Assembly: GCA_905221605.1 (NCBI GenBank)
Contig: CAJNDS010000606.1
Span: 1-64,000, forward strand
Direction of reading: 5' to 3'
Length of the DNA: 64,000 nucleotides
Origin: Symbiodinium natans
Lineage: Eukaryota; Sar; Dinophyceae; Suessiales; Symbiodiniaceae
This document shows, piece by piece, positions 1 to 10,582 of this stretch. Position 1 is the first letter of the stretch, and each line of letters opens with the position of its first letter. The notes under the pieces were generated by a model. That model was not told where the DNA came from, ran no database searches, and worked only from the letters and a program-made list of their open reading frames with translations. The translations under genes and the position numbers were made by a program.

Positions 1-12
1 GACTGTAGAGTC

Positions 13-133
13 GCTGACGGCCATATCTCACCGAATGCACCGGATCTCTTCTGACCTCCGAAGTTAAGCGGTGGAGAGCCCGCCTAGTACTGGCATGGGG
101 GACCGGCTGGGAAGCGCTTAGGGTGCTGTCAGC
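13..133 (+). rRNA. 5S ribosomal RNA
   Basis: This 121-nt segment reads as a complete eukaryotic 5S rRNA. It has the GCCATATC helix near the 5' end, the loop/box A region CTCCGAAGTTAAGC, and the box C-like stretch GTACTGGCATGGGGGACC followed by GGCTGGGAA. The two ends (GCTGACGG and GTGCTGTCAGC) are complementary and close helix I. Four T residues follow directly, as expected for a Pol III terminator. It is a component of the large ribosomal subunit. Only one copy is visible; whether it belongs to a tandem 5S array to the left cannot be seen. It is the only feature on the plus strand with an assigned cellular function. Confidence 0.92.
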
Positions 134-137
134 TTTT
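134..137 (+). terminator. Pol III T-run terminator of 5S gene
   Basis: TTTT directly follows the last paired base of the 5S rRNA, the usual RNA polymerase III stop signal. Confidence 0.7.
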
Positions 138-1904
138 GCTTGATGTCAAACTTTATGTGGGTGTGCTCACTCTTGCCTCTCCGTGCTGAATTTGGCAGAT
201 GTTGAATCAGTTCACAAGTCTTCACTGCACAATTTCATACTGCTTCTAAGCTTATGCTTTGTGTGGGTGTGCTCTCGCTTACCTCTGTCAAGAACTTGGC
301 AAGTCTAAACCCATCTGCCATGAGCCGGCAGGCTGGCAGTCTCACAGCAGGCAGAGTGGTGCCCCTGGCAGTGAGTGAGGGCTGTTGTTTTTGTTGTTGG
401 AGCACGAAGCTCCGCAAAAATTGTGTGAGTCACATTGATGCGTCCCATTCACGGCAACCTTTAGTAAAAGGCGAAAGATTGGTGCGCTATGACGTGAACG
501 CTGTGATGGCTAGCTTTGAAACCATCTGATGCAGAAGAAGACAATCGCAATGACACGTGTGCATGAAGTTTGTCTTGCTAGAGGAGGCAACAGCCAAGTA
601 GGGTTTCTTGCAGGGGACAAAAAAGAGTGGAGTGGTGCACATTCATGCCACCAGAGGTCACTGCCATCCATTCAAGCTCACTCTCTCCCATCTGCTTGCA
701 GTGTTGAGTTTTGCCTGCTCTGTTGCCAGCCTGAGCCTTACCTCAATCTTTGCCTGCCAGGTTGGCACAGACTACTCTATGCCAACCTTGCAGTCTGCAA
801 GCTAAAGGGAGGTGAGCTCTCCACATGAAGGGCAGGACTTGGAGACAGTAGTTGCCCTCCTCCACCCAAGCTCCAGAGGTGACAGGATGATAGAATCCCA
901 GCGAGAGAATTGAAAACCACTGCTGTCAGGACCAGCAACTTCTTCCTGGCTGAGGATGGTTTTGCCGAGGCAACGGAGCTTTGCAAGAAGCTTTGGCTTC
1001 ATCCGTCCTGCATTCTCGCTTTTTTGTCCTGCTCCAAACATTTTGCTACAATGGTTAGTTTTGGATGTCGAGCAACACATACGAGGTTCTGATCTTAAGT
1101 ATCCTTGCGGAAGGGGCAATAGCGCAGTGACGCTTAGCGGAGGTGCGCTGTTTGCTAGTTGAAAACTACTCCAATTCCCGTCAAGTTTGATCGTCAAGGT
1201 CATTCTTGCAATTTTTATGTGGGCTTCGGCCCAACAGAAAGTGCTCAATGTTAGTGTGTGACTGTGTGTCACAAAACCCACATCGGTCTTTGTGACACAG
1301 GTCACGTTTCAGCTGGGCTGACCGCGACCATGATGCATCCCAAAACCCTGTTCCAGAGCATAGCTGTGAAGTAACAGAGCATAGCTGCTGGCATAGCTGT
1401 GAAAGTAACACTCGGTGCAGTTTAGCATTTTGCTAGATGGAAATCTTCAAGTTCAGGCAGCAGATGAGTCAGACTCTGAACATGCATAGTTACCCCAGTA
1501 GGGTGTGCTGCCACTGGCTTGGTGCCATGCCAGCGCAACACGTGAAGGCTTCTGAGCGAGCTCATGAAGACACTTCCCCAGCAAAAATTGATGTGACAAG
1601 CAAGTATCCAGTTGGAGACATATCAGTTGTCACACTGATAAGAACAGATACTACACTTGATCATAGCCAAAAGGCCGAGAAGGTATGCTCTGTATGAGGC
1701 AGTCAGACTGCCTGCAAGCTTGATGCAAAGAGACTGTGTGCACTATCTTGAAAACCCATCGACATCCCTGGCAATCCAGCTGGCGAGCGAAGCAAGTGCG
1801 ACACTGGAGTAAGAAATGTTTTTCGTGTTAGAAGCTGTTTTTGAATTTTTTTCCACGTTTTTTGAACTGGTAAAATCTGGAATCTGTTCTGAAAGGCAGG
1901 TAAA
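138..1904. other. Intergenic sequence, no supported gene
   Basis: No long or convincing reading frame is seen. A stretch around 150-200 (TGTGGGTGTGCTC followed by a CCTCT block) recurs in diverged form around 262-300. On the minus strand around 1210-1340 a short frame contains C-x4-C-x2-C with downstream histidines (CHKDRCGFCDTQSH), which vaguely resembles the cysteine-rich tail of non-LTR retrotransposon proteins. It is too short to call. Otherwise nothing recognisable. Confidence 0.5.
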
Positions 1905-2189
1905 GTCTTTAGGATTTACAAAACTGTCGACATCTGAATGTATAAAGGAAGAGGTTCATAAAGAATAGACAGTATGTAAAAAATTGCGAACCCTTCCCAA
2001 CACGCTCAGATTCCAATCCTTTTGCGTCACTGCGAGTTGCCTCGGATCAGGGGAACTTTCAAAAGGTAAGGCTGGGCACAAGGGCTCATGGGACATAAAG
2101 CTCCCTGCCCTTCGACGGACCTTGCCAAAGAGTCCAGGGACCATACGGAGATTGTACTCACTGCCCTCAACGGACCCGTCATCTCCCCC
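1905..2189 (-). repeat. YRE-1 split direct repeat B2
   Basis: About 285 bp almost identical to 2556-2839. It begins GTCTTTAGGATTTAC and contains the outer end of the element. The left flank is GGCAGGTAAA. Confidence 0.85.
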
Positions 2190-2204
2190 CGGGTGGGTGG
2201 GTGG

Positions 2205-2555
2205 GAAAAATTGACAAATGTGCTCAAGAGTTCGCTAAAGAACGGCCAGCAAATGTGATAATGAAGCACATGTGCCATGTATGCAAACGACCACGAACCT
2301 CTGTTTGAGCAGGGCTGAGCGCGGCACAAGCACTTTGCATTTTGCACAAGAGAAGAATTCAAGCAGCTGTGCCTACTGCGAAGCCCCGAAAAACCACATG
2401 AAAAACGTCTGCATAAATCATGCCCATGCAAGATCTGCAAACACACGTGGTAGAAAACTCAGAAACTTTAAAGACAGTTTTGCGTTGCCCCTTCTTCAAA
2501 GGGGGAAGGGGCACCTATAAATCAAAGACCACTCTATCCGCAAGCGGAGCGCGTA
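2205..2555 (-). repeat. YRE-1 split direct repeat A2
   Basis: About 351 bp matching 10583-10934 with only a few differences (for example GGCCAGCA versus GGCCTGCA). It ends in a perfect hairpin TCCGC-AA-GCGGA (2537-2548) followed by the 7-nt terminus GCGCGTA. Confidence 0.85.
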
Positions 2556-2839
2556 GTCTTTAGGATTTACAAAACTGTCGACATCTGAATGTATAAAGGA
2601 AGAGGTTCATAAAGAATAGACAGTATGTAAAAATTGCGAACCCTTCCCAACACGCTAAGATTCCAATCCTTTTGCGTCACTGCGAGTTGCCTCGGATCAG
2701 GGGAACTTCAAAAAGGTAAGGCTGGGCACAAGGGCTCATGGGACATAAAGCTCCCTGCCCTTCGACGGACCCTGCCAAAGAGTCCAGGGACCATACGGAG
2801 ATTGCACTCACTGCCCTCAACGGACCCGTCATCCCCCCC
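2556..2839 (-). repeat. YRE-1 split direct repeat B1
   Basis: Copy of 1905-2189, lying immediately beyond the 3' end of the pol gene and directly abutting A2. The join with A2 mimics the circular-intermediate junction. Confidence 0.85.
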
Positions 2840-2853
2840 TCAAACGTCCGGGC

Positions 2854-5800
2854 TCAAAGGAAGGGCAGTGTCCAAAGGTTTCCGCTCGAGGACGAGAGGA
2901 GGTCCCAGGGAAGGTCGCTCAGGTCCATGCACTCATCTGCTAGAAGCTGCGCAGCCTGAGAGAAGTCGACGACCTGACCTCCAATCATCTGTGCTGCCAA
3001 CGCAGCTTCCCCCCTGCTAGGGAGGTCGGCCACGTTGCTTGCAGAAGGAACGCGCTCAATCCAAGACACGACGCCATCAGCCGACTCGCTGGCGTAGAAG
3101 AGGCATGCCAAGCTCAGTAGAGAACGAGAGGGGCTGCTGGCCTTAATGCAAGTGTACCTGGCGGCGTCATTGTCCACGTAAAAGATGCACCTCTTCCCGG
3201 CCAGTTCCGAGGCGCAGGCCCGCCTCGAGAGAACCAGCGCGTAGGCCTCCGCCTGAGAGATGACCTGCTCGATGCCCTCTGCCAGCCAGAAGTCCACAAG
3301 CTTGGGCGGGATCTCGCCCGCTGCCACCCCTCTTCTATTGGAGCTCTGGTCCAGCAGAACTATCCCCCAGCGGGCGACGCCTTTCTCGTAGGACGCGTCA
3401 GTGAAGATGGAGACCGGGCTCCCCTGCGCCCGGAGTGAGAAGGTCCTCGGACGTGCATCAGAGAGTGTCTTCAGGATGAAGCGCCCCAGCGATTTCACCT
3501 CTTCCACGGAGGGAGAGCGGTTCATGTAGCAGATGTTGGCCAGGGCCCTGCAGGCTATCTTCATGGCTCGTCCAGCCGCGAAGCCCACCATGAAGTTCAG
3601 TTGGCCGTGCAGGGAGGCTGCTTCCCTGCGAGTGACGCAGCCTGAGGATGCCATCCTTGAAGCCTGGGCTCGGATCTTCTCAACGCGGCTAGGCTTGTTT
3701 GCCAAGGCCACCTGACCAGCGAGAAGCTCCCCAACACTGAGTCGCTTGCCAAGCAGGTCAAAGGTCTCTTCAAAGGGGCGGCCCTTGTCATCACCCACTG
3801 CGTACGACCAACCCAGGGCGTCCAGAAGGCACTCGATGGCGAGGGAGCCCATCCTTGCAGTGGGGGCCGGCTCAAGCAAAGGGAAGTCGTCAAAATAGAC
3901 CCCGCCGATCATGCCGGCGAGATGCAGGGCCAGGTGCAGCAACGACCTAGAAACCCTATTGAAACCGTAAACCGCCGCGCAGCATCCGAAGGGGAGGCTC
4001 CTGGAGATGAAGTATTTCCACGAGCCCGACCCAGGTTCCCAAACCATCAAGACTGCGAAGACGAGGTCTTTGGCCATAACCGGGATCTGCTTATAGGCCT
4101 TTTCCAGGTCCAAGCAACGCCCCAGCCACTTGACCCTCCCCAGAAGATCACCATGTGTACGCCCCACGAGCGTCGAGCCATCCGACAGCCCTACCCTGGT
4201 GAAGCCGTCGTCATGAGCAGCGTTCGCCACGAAACAGCAGAGGTTGACTAGGTAGTCGACGTCATGCAACTGAAGTAGGTCCACAGCATGGTAGGCCGTG
4301 TTAACCCCGCTCTCTTTGTAGTCATCTATGGGCCTGCATTTCTCAGAATCCCCGGAGCCCTGGCGAACACCAAAACGCCTGCTGCAGCAAACCTCTTCTG
4401 CGCCCAGGGTTGCCTTGACGTCTTCGAGGGACTCGTAGGGGCCAATGAGGTAGCCTTTCTCCACCTCCTTCTCAGTGGCCAGCCAGACCTTGTGCAGGAG
4501 ATCAGCATCATCTCCCACAGCCCCTTTTCCCGAAAGCATCTCGTTCCGCCAAACTGAGGAAGCGAGGAGGTCCTCCCTAGTGCAAGTTGCGGGGATCTCT
4601 TTCCAGTCGTAGAGCGGCGACTTCGCTGGCCTTCCTATCAAGGGGACCCCCTCCATGAGCTCCTGGGCGTCCAGGTCGGGGAAGCCTGTCTCCACGAGCA
4701 GCTTGCGCCAAAGAAGGATGTTCTTGCCCTTTAGGACCGCCTGGGCATGTGGAGGAAGTGAAGCCTGGTGGCGCCGCTCCTCCACCGCCAGCTCCTTTTT
4801 CATGGCGGCCAGACGTTTCTGCATAGACAGCCTCTTCCTGGCCGAAGGCATGAAGCCACCAGTGAACAGTTCAAAAATGTTCCTCTTGACCTGGTCGTCT
4901 ATGGAGTCAGATGCATCAAAGGGGTGCGGTACCTGACAGGCCTTGGCCATAAACTCCTGCTTGGTATGCAGGACTGCAAAAGTTGAGCGGCTCCCGTCTC
5001 CTCCCCCCTCAGAAGAGAGCTCGCGAAACTCACCCTCAAGGGGGCGAACATGAGTGAAAAACTTGTACTCGGGCACCAGCGGAGGACGGCGGCGGGGTTG
5101 GCGGAGTAGAGGCCGCCTGGGGGCTGGTGCAGGCAGGCTCAGGCGGGCCCCAAGAAGAGAGACATACTGCAAGCACAGCTCAGCGGGATACTCGGCCTCC
5201 AGAGCGGTCTCAAACTGCCAGCCCCCCGCCTTGCGGTAGATCTGAAAGGGTGCATGTGTGTGCCGACCGTCACAGGGAGCCACGAGCCCTCTCAGTTCAG
5301 ATGCGGAGGTGAGAAAGCGAGAAGCCTTTTTTCGATGGCCACCCCACATACACTGGTCAAAGTCAACATGGAACAAGCTTGCATACCAGCTCTGAAAAGC
5401 ACGCTTCCCGGTCTGCCGAACAAACAAGGCGAGAACACTCCACATCCAGGAGTTCACCGGATTCTCTATGGTCACGGTCCAGCCTTTGGCATATGCGTCC
5501 AGCAGCAGGGAAACAACGAAGCGGCAGAGTTCATTTGCCGCGTCAACTTTGGCTTGCTCGGCAGAGGAAAGGCCGGGAAGGCCCAGCAAGTATGTAGCAT
5601 CGCGCAAGGGGCGAGGCTGCGGTGCGCCGGATCGCAAAAGATGAGCTGGGAGCTTGATCTCTCGAGCGCGGCTGCCAGTTCCGCACGGGAGGCCAAGGTG
5701 AATGCCCAAAAGGCGCCCAGAGAGAAGGCGCTCACGCAAAAGGCGCTGACAAAGGGGCACGGTGAGGTCGAGCGTCCAGACAGGATGCAAAGGCCTGTGC

Positions 5801-6714
5801 TGATTTCGGGGGCCGTCCACCGCCAACGCGGGCACACCAGCGGCTGCGAAAGTAGAGCTGAAACGAGCGCAACCAGCAAACAGCTCAACAAACGTCGGAG
5901 CTGCCAAGTTGCCCCCAGGCGGCTCCGGAGGGAAGGCGGCAACGCCGGGCGGGTCGGGGCCCGCGGGCAAGCAGGCCGCAGCGGGGGTGCACGGAGGGGA
6001 GGAGCTCGAGGGCGCGGGGGTGGCTGCTGAGGAGCCCGCGGACCAAGAGGTCTCAGCGGGGGTGCACATGGGGACTATACCCGGGGGAGGGGGCCTAAAC
6101 CGAAAGGGAGGCGGCACCTCAGTTGGCGGCTCGGAGCAGGGGCGGCCAGAGGACTCCAAGTGACTGTTGTCAACGCCAGGGGAAGGGACCCTAAACCCCA
6201 AAGAACTAAGGGTCAAGGCTTCTGCTTTGGGCAGGCAATCGGAGCCACGCAGGCTGAAGGCAACGACGACCACGCGTGAGCCGGTCCATGGACATGTGCA
6301 ATGAAGGCGCTCACGGGCGTTGAAGTAGACGCCCTGGGCCGTCACATCGAGCAAAATGCCCGACTTCGAGGATGCGGGATCAGCCTGAATCCAAACTTGG
6401 CCCCCTTCGAAGGCCGAAATGGCCACCGCGAAGTTCAAAGTAGCCCTTAAATTATTCTTATCCCGATGCAGCTCAGTACGCAGGTTCTGGAAAATTGCAA
6501 TGTTGCTAAACACGAACTCCGGAGGAGTCTTTTCACAAATAAAAGAGCAAAATGTTCTAATTGCCTCTGGATACAAGGAGCACGAGCGACGCAGACCAGT
6601 TAACGCACCATGCACATACGCCCCCGCCTGGAAAACACGGCTCTGATCGGTGGAGCCGCTGCGAGGGGCCTCCTCACCCGGCAAAGAGTGGAAGACCTGG
6701 AGAAGGTGGGCCAA
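2854..6714 (-). CDS. YRE-1 pol: dioxygenase-like / C5-methyltransferase-like / reverse transcriptase / RNase H polyprotein
   Basis: A 1286-residue open frame. Residues about 65-155 carry H83-x-D85, a GGQVWIQ strand and H138...R147 (HCTCPWTGSR), the metal and 2-oxoglutarate pattern of Fe(II) dioxygenases. A Pro-rich linker follows. Residues about 275-490 look like a C5-cytosine methyltransferase fold: FVELFAG (275-281), an AVD acidic loop (298-300), LPCGT (342-346, motif IV-like PC) and IENP (416-419, ENV-like). A CDGRHTH motif follows at 481-487. RT follows with DLEKAYKQ near 871 and YFDD near 940. RNase H follows with FTDAS near 1105, a second Asp in YVDND, and VADLPSRG near 1230. It probably makes cDNA for YR-mediated integration. 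Gag ends about 40 nt upstream. The methyltransferase and dioxygenase assignments rest on motifs only. Confidence 0.8.
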   Translation of the reverse strand: MAHLLQVFHSLPGEEAPRSGSTDQSRVFQAGAYVHGALTGLRRSCSLYPEAIRTFCSFICEKTPPEFVFSNIAIFQNLRTELHRDKNNLRATLNFAVAISAFEGGQVWIQADPASSKSGILLDVTAQGVYFNARERLHCTCPWTGSRVVVVAFSLRGSDCLPKAEALTLSSLGFRVPSPGVDNSHLESSGRPCSEPPTEVPPPFRFRPPPPGIVPMCTPAETSWSAGSSAATPAPSSSSPPCTPAAACLPAGPDPPGVAAFPPEPPGGNLAAPTFVELFAGCARFSSTFAAAGVPALAVDGPRNQHRPLHPVWTLDLTVPLCQRLLRERLLSGRLLGIHLGLPCGTGSRAREIKLPAHLLRSGAPQPRPLRDATYLLGLPGLSSAEQAKVDAANELCRFVVSLLLDAYAKGWTVTIENPVNSWMWSVLALFVRQTGKRAFQSWYASLFHVDFDQCMWGGHRKKASRFLTSASELRGLVAPCDGRHTHAPFQIYRKAGGWQFETALEAEYPAELCLQYVSLLGARLSLPAPAPRRPLLRQPRRRPPLVPEYKFFTHVRPLEGEFRELSSEGGGDGSRSTFAVLHTKQEFMAKACQVPHPFDASDSIDDQVKRNIFELFTGGFMPSARKRLSMQKRLAAMKKELAVEERRHQASLPPHAQAVLKGKNILLWRKLLVETGFPDLDAQELMEGVPLIGRPAKSPLYDWKEIPATCTREDLLASSVWRNEMLSGKGAVGDDADLLHKVWLATEKEVEKGYLIGPYESLEDVKATLGAEEVCCSRRFGVRQGSGDSEKCRPIDDYKESGVNTAYHAVDLLQLHDVDYLVNLCCFVANAAHDDGFTRVGLSDGSTLVGRTHGDLLGRVKWLGRCLDLEKAYKQIPVMAKDLVFAVLMVWEPGSGSWKYFISRSLPFGCCAAVYGFNRVSRSLLHLALHLAGMIGGVYFDDFPLLEPAPTARMGSLAIECLLDALGWSYAVGDDKGRPFEETFDLLGKRLSVGELLAGQVALANKPSRVEKIRAQASRMASSGCVTRREAASLHGQLNFMVGFAAGRAMKIACRALANICYMNRSPSVEEVKSLGRFILKTLSDARPRTFSLRAQGSPVSIFTDASYEKGVARWGIVLLDQSSNRRGVAAGEIPPKLVDFWLAEGIEQVISQAEAYALVLSRRACASELAGKRCIFYVDNDAARYTCIKASSPSRSLLSLACLFYASESADGVVSWIERVPSASNVADLPSRGEAALAAQMIGGQVVDFSQAAQLLADECMDLSDLPWDLLSSSSGNLWTLPFL

Positions 6715-6753
6715 AGTCAGCGAAGTGCCAGTATCCGAGCTCGTGAGGGCTAG

Positions 6754-7959
6754 TCAGTTTGCCAGCGGGCAGGCAGTGTAGGAATGCGGCGCGAAACACT
6801 TCCAGCATACGTGCAGGCCTCGACGGCAGCGTTTGCCTGGTTTAGCAAACTTGCAGCCCTTGCAGTTAAACCCGAAGCACACAGGCTTGCCCTCATGTTG
6901 AGAAGAACAGCCCGGCGGCAGCTCGAAGGGGGTGGAGGGACCTTTGCCACCCCCACCCGAGGTCTGGGCCCCCTTGCCCTTGGGAGGCTGCCCCTTCTTG
7001 CCACCAGCGGCACGGTCGGAGCGACCCTCAGGCGGCTCGTAGGGCTGGAAGCGGGCCGATTTCGGAGCCGGGATGAGGCAGAACTGGACCTGGGGGTGGC
7101 TCTTTAGGGCCTCGAGCTGCACCTGCAAAGGCTTAGAGCCATCTGGGCGAGCAGTCAAAGCACCACGAGTCTTCTCAGCTAGCCGGACGAAAAGCTGTTT
7201 GTCGGACTCGCGGACCTGGGCCATGGTGACGTAGAGACAGCCCTGCGGGGGGCTTCGAGTCAGCAAGAAGAAGAGCTCCTCGTGGTACAACTCCATGGCC
7301 GAGAAATCACACAAACGAGCGAGGTCGTACGCCAGAGCGCGCCTCTGAAGGGCCTGGCGGATTTGTAGTTCCCCGCTAAGCGTGCAGGAGCTCTCCTGCA
7401 TCTTCTTGGTGAGGCGGAGATTTCCAGCAGCATCGAATTGAAGCCCGAGGTCACTGCGAGAGTGGGTAACCTCATGAGCCCTGCTAGTCAGACGCTCCCA
7501 GGGGATCCAAGAAAGTTGCTGATCAGCACCCTGCTGGAAAACAAGGTCCACGAGGCGATGAGACGGTTCGGACTCACTCGTGATGCAAACCCCCACGAGA
7601 CGCTTCTTCTGCTCCTCCAGCCTCGTGGTCCTCTCGGCTATGGTCAGGCGAATAGGCTCAGCCGAGTCCTGACGCTCAACCTTTTGCTTGAGCTCACCCA
7701 TGACGGTTGTGCTAGCCTCGAACCACAAGCGTCGAAGCGGGATGAGCTCCCGCGTAGTGACATCCCGCCGGATGAGATCCCGGACAGCATCAATCAGGGG
7801 CTTCTCATCAGCTTGGCCGATCTGGTACGGGCTGACGAAAGCCAGCGCACCCAGGGACTTCACATTGGCCTTGATCAACAAGTCTAAGAAGCCCTTCTCC
7901 ATGCCAAGCTCGAGGGCCCGGGCCGTGAAGGTCGCCTCGCTGTCAATGGCAGAATTCAT
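6754..7959 (-). CDS. YRE-1 gag-like protein with C-terminal CCCH-type zinc finger
   Basis: A 401-residue frame between the YR gene and pol, the place of gag. The start MNSAIDSEATF matches the position of the start of the YRE-4 homologue (61925). The body is mostly helical and charged, with a conserved segment (LRLTKKMQ...RALAYDLARL) also recognisable in YRE-4 and YRE-5. A Lys/Gly-rich basic stretch (about 330-350) precedes a Cys/His tail beginning CFGFNCKGC and continuing through CRRGLHVC. In the other elements the same tail is a clean C-x7/8-C-x4-C-x3-H motif. It is therefore likely a nucleic-acid-binding finger in place of the retroviral CCHC knuckle. Probable role: packaging the element RNA. 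Capsid function is inferred from position. Confidence 0.65.
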   Translation of the reverse strand: MNSAIDSEATFTARALELGMEKGFLDLLIKANVKSLGALAFVSPYQIGQADEKPLIDAVRDLIRRDVTTRELIPLRRLWFEASTTVMGELKQKVERQDSAEPIRLTIAERTTRLEEQKKRLVGVCITSESEPSHRLVDLVFQQGADQQLSWIPWERLTSRAHEVTHSRSDLGLQFDAAGNLRLTKKMQESSCTLSGELQIRQALQRRALAYDLARLCDFSAMELYHEELFFLLTRSPPQGCLYVTMAQVRESDKQLFVRLAEKTRGALTARPDGSKPLQVQLEALKSHPQVQFCLIPAPKSARFQPYEPPEGRSDRAAGGKKGQPPKGKGAQTSGGGGKGPSTPFELPPGCSSQHEGKPVCFGFNCKGCKFAKPGKRCRRGLHVCWKCFAPHSYTACPLAN

Positions 7960-8359
7960 GGCGAACCAAGAAAGGAACTACCACGCGGGGCACAGCTGCA
8001 GGCCGGCGCTCACAAGAAACTCAAGCTAGGCATGCTCGAAGACAGGCCTGAGGCTTTACGCTCATGGGCACCAGACGCTCCGCTCCACGCCCGAAGGTCA
8101 GCGGGACTGTGCCAGTATAATTAGATCACACATATGGCAGAAAGTGACCTTCGCCTCTTTAGTCTGCACCACACCGGGCACCAAACGCACCGCCCCACGC
8201 CCGAAGGTCAGCGGGACTGTGCCATGCTTCACATGCAGCAACCCCCCCCCCCCGGGCCAGCTCAACGCCCGAAGGTCAGCTGGGAGGGGGGGGAATGGAG
8301 GCATCCAGCTTCAAGTGGAGTATACTGGAGACAACCACTTTCCGACGAAGCACATCCGG
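7960..8359. other. Spacer between YR gene and gag in YRE-1 with short repeats
   Basis: No gene seen. A short motif built on CACGCCCGAAGGTCAGC recurs three times (about 8087, 8198 and 8263), partly followed by GGGACTGTGCCA. This may be the 5' leader or promoter region of the gag-pol transcript, but no specific signal can be named. Confidence 0.4.
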
Positions 8360-10578
8360 TCAGGCCCCCTTTCGGGCTGCACACTGAGCGCACACAGGCA
8401 AGTCACAAAGGGGTACACTGACATCAATCGGCGAATAGTTCTGCGAGCAACTCCTACCACAAAGAAAACGATTGCCGTCCAAAACATGCACCACACGGGA
8501 AAATACGTGCATACGACAATCAGCTGTGGCATCAAGCTCTGCAGCGCTCATGGGCTCACGAGTTGAAATGACCCCTGTGTTCGCGGCCATGTCCCTCTCA
8601 TCGAAGTCATCGTCCTCCTCATCGGACTCCGGCACGCCCGGGTCGCCCTGCACCACGTTCTCAGCCAGGGCATCGCCCCCACAATCGGAGGAGATGAGCT
8701 TGGCTAAGCGCCAGACCTTCGTGTCGTCTGGACGGAAGTGGCCCTTGCAGATTCTCTCCACGAGGCGATGTACAACCCTCATGAGGCGGGTTTGTTCATC
8801 CCGCGCATATGTCAAAGGGGACGCCACGCCTGGATCGACGTGATAACAGGCGGCGGTCACTCAGGGGCACTTCAGCTGATTTGGCGGCCCACGACAGGAC
8901 TGTCGTCTTGAGGGAGTGGGAGCCAACACCATCATATGGTTGAGATGCAGCAGACAAAAACTCTCTCAAGTATAAAGTCGCCTCGCCCGTCGACATAGGC
9001 CGCTGCAGCCACTCGCCAGTCGCCTCGGAATAAGCCGGAAGTGCTGGATCTAGACCAAAGCCCAGCTTCTCTCTCAGAGCCATCCATTCGACGGCCCACG
9101 GAGCATCTGCGAAAAACTTCCCAAGAGAAGCGAGGGGAAGCAGCTGAGCACGCCGGGAGGCAGCATTTCCGGTCTTCCATTTTGAGCTTTCAGCCTCGAC
9201 CAAGGTGAAGCCCTGCGCCGTTTCAACCTTGAGGACTGCCAGGCAAATTGAGTCCCCAAAGCGGCTGCTGGACCCTACACACAGAAGAAGGTGGCCAGCG
9301 ATGATCTTCCAGTGAATGTAGGGCGCCTTGAGGACGACGTATTCCAGGGCTTTGACCTGCTTCACAGTCAAGGGTCGGGCTTGCACCAGTTTGCGCTTCT
9401 TCGAGTACATCCGTTGGGCTGCACCCTTAACCCTTGCTGACAGCGCCCCCAGCGACCTGGGACGGTTCAACTTGAGGGTGTGAAGCGCAAAGTTCCAAGC
9501 CTGGAGAAATGAGGAGCCCGTGGTTGGCTTTCCGTGCTCTTCGAGGTGGAACATGTACTGGTACAGAGCATGCTCCGAGACCTCAAGCGGGTTCCCGAAG
9601 CCACCGTCGATGCAGAAGTTGGCGAAGCGCCACAAGGAAGAAGCCCTTTTCACCAGTGTAGAAGTGCTTTTCCCCTCGAAGACATCGGAAAAGGCTCGCT
9701 GTAAGAAACTGTTGTCCCTTAGCAAGGACGCCTCAGCCGCCAACACCTGCCCAACTTGAGTCGCCGAAGGGTCCAGAAGCACCAGCACTTGAAGTTTGCG
9801 AAGGGCCTCCCATCTCGAAGTGTCCTGGGTGACCAGTAGAGATGCAACACGGAGCCTCCTTTTGGCAAAGTCTGGGATTGGCTGATGGATCACGAGGGGA
9901 GCCTTCTCTGTCCCATGCTTTTCCAGGGGGGATGCAGCGAAGTCCTTTGGTAAGCTGATGCGAGATCTTTTAGCCGGCTCTCCAAAGACCCAAGTCAAGG
10001 GGCCCCTCTCCCATGGCAAGAGGGGCGGTAAGACTCGGGCTTCTTGAAGGTGTGCGTGCCAAGAGAACTCTGAAACACTGATGGAGGTGGCATCCAAAAC
10101 TGCTGGCGTCTCGGCCGCCACCAGTCGCGAATGAAAGTCAGACGGATCAGCCAGAGCATCGCTGAGGGACGCTGGCCCAGTCTCTCCCCCTTCCGAATGG
10201 CCAGGGAGGCCCGAAGCACTAGAGGAAGAAGCCATCAGGGCAGCCTGTTCAGAAGCCAGTGGGCAAGCGGTTGATGACAACGCGGAAGAGCTGTCCCAAG
10301 CGACTGATGAAGCCGTGCAAGAAGGCGTTGACGGACGCCAGTCGAGTAGAAACCACTTCCACGTCCTGCTCAAGATCAGCACAGCGAGACTGCAGGGCAG
10401 CGACAGTTCGCTCGAGATTCTGCACGCGGCGGGCCAGGTCCTCGCGGGCCACAGGCTCGCCCTCGATCTCACGTTCCAGCTCGAGGACAACGGACTCGAC
10501 ACTGAAAGGTTCAGAGCAGGAAGAAAAGTCGGCGTCCTCGACCGCAACCTCCACAAGAGTGTCCGAGCCGTCGCCCAT
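8360..10578 (-). pseudogene. YRE-1 tyrosine recombinase, two frameshifts
   Basis: The gene starts near 10578 (MGDGSDTL). It runs through a coiled-coil-like segment (LARRVQNLERTVAAL), then shifts frame near 10250-10260 into the long frame that carries the recombinase. Catalytic features are an arginine in a SSRFGDS context, and HSLK (near 8912-8925) as the box-B HxxR/K variant typical of DIRS enzymes. After a second frameshift near 8849 comes YHVDPG...LTYARDE with the nucleophilic tyrosine. An acidic linker and a C-terminal Cys/His module (VVHVLDG...CG...C-x2-C) end the protein. Its role would be integration of circular cDNA by strand exchange without a target duplication. The frameshifts separate the tyrosine from the rest, so this copy should be inactive. 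Confidence 0.78.
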
Positions 10579-10582
10579 GGAG

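Noticed and set aside
1181-1411. Short frame with CHKDRCGFCDTQSH as a LINE tail
   Set aside because: Too short and isolated; kept only as a note on the intergenic region.
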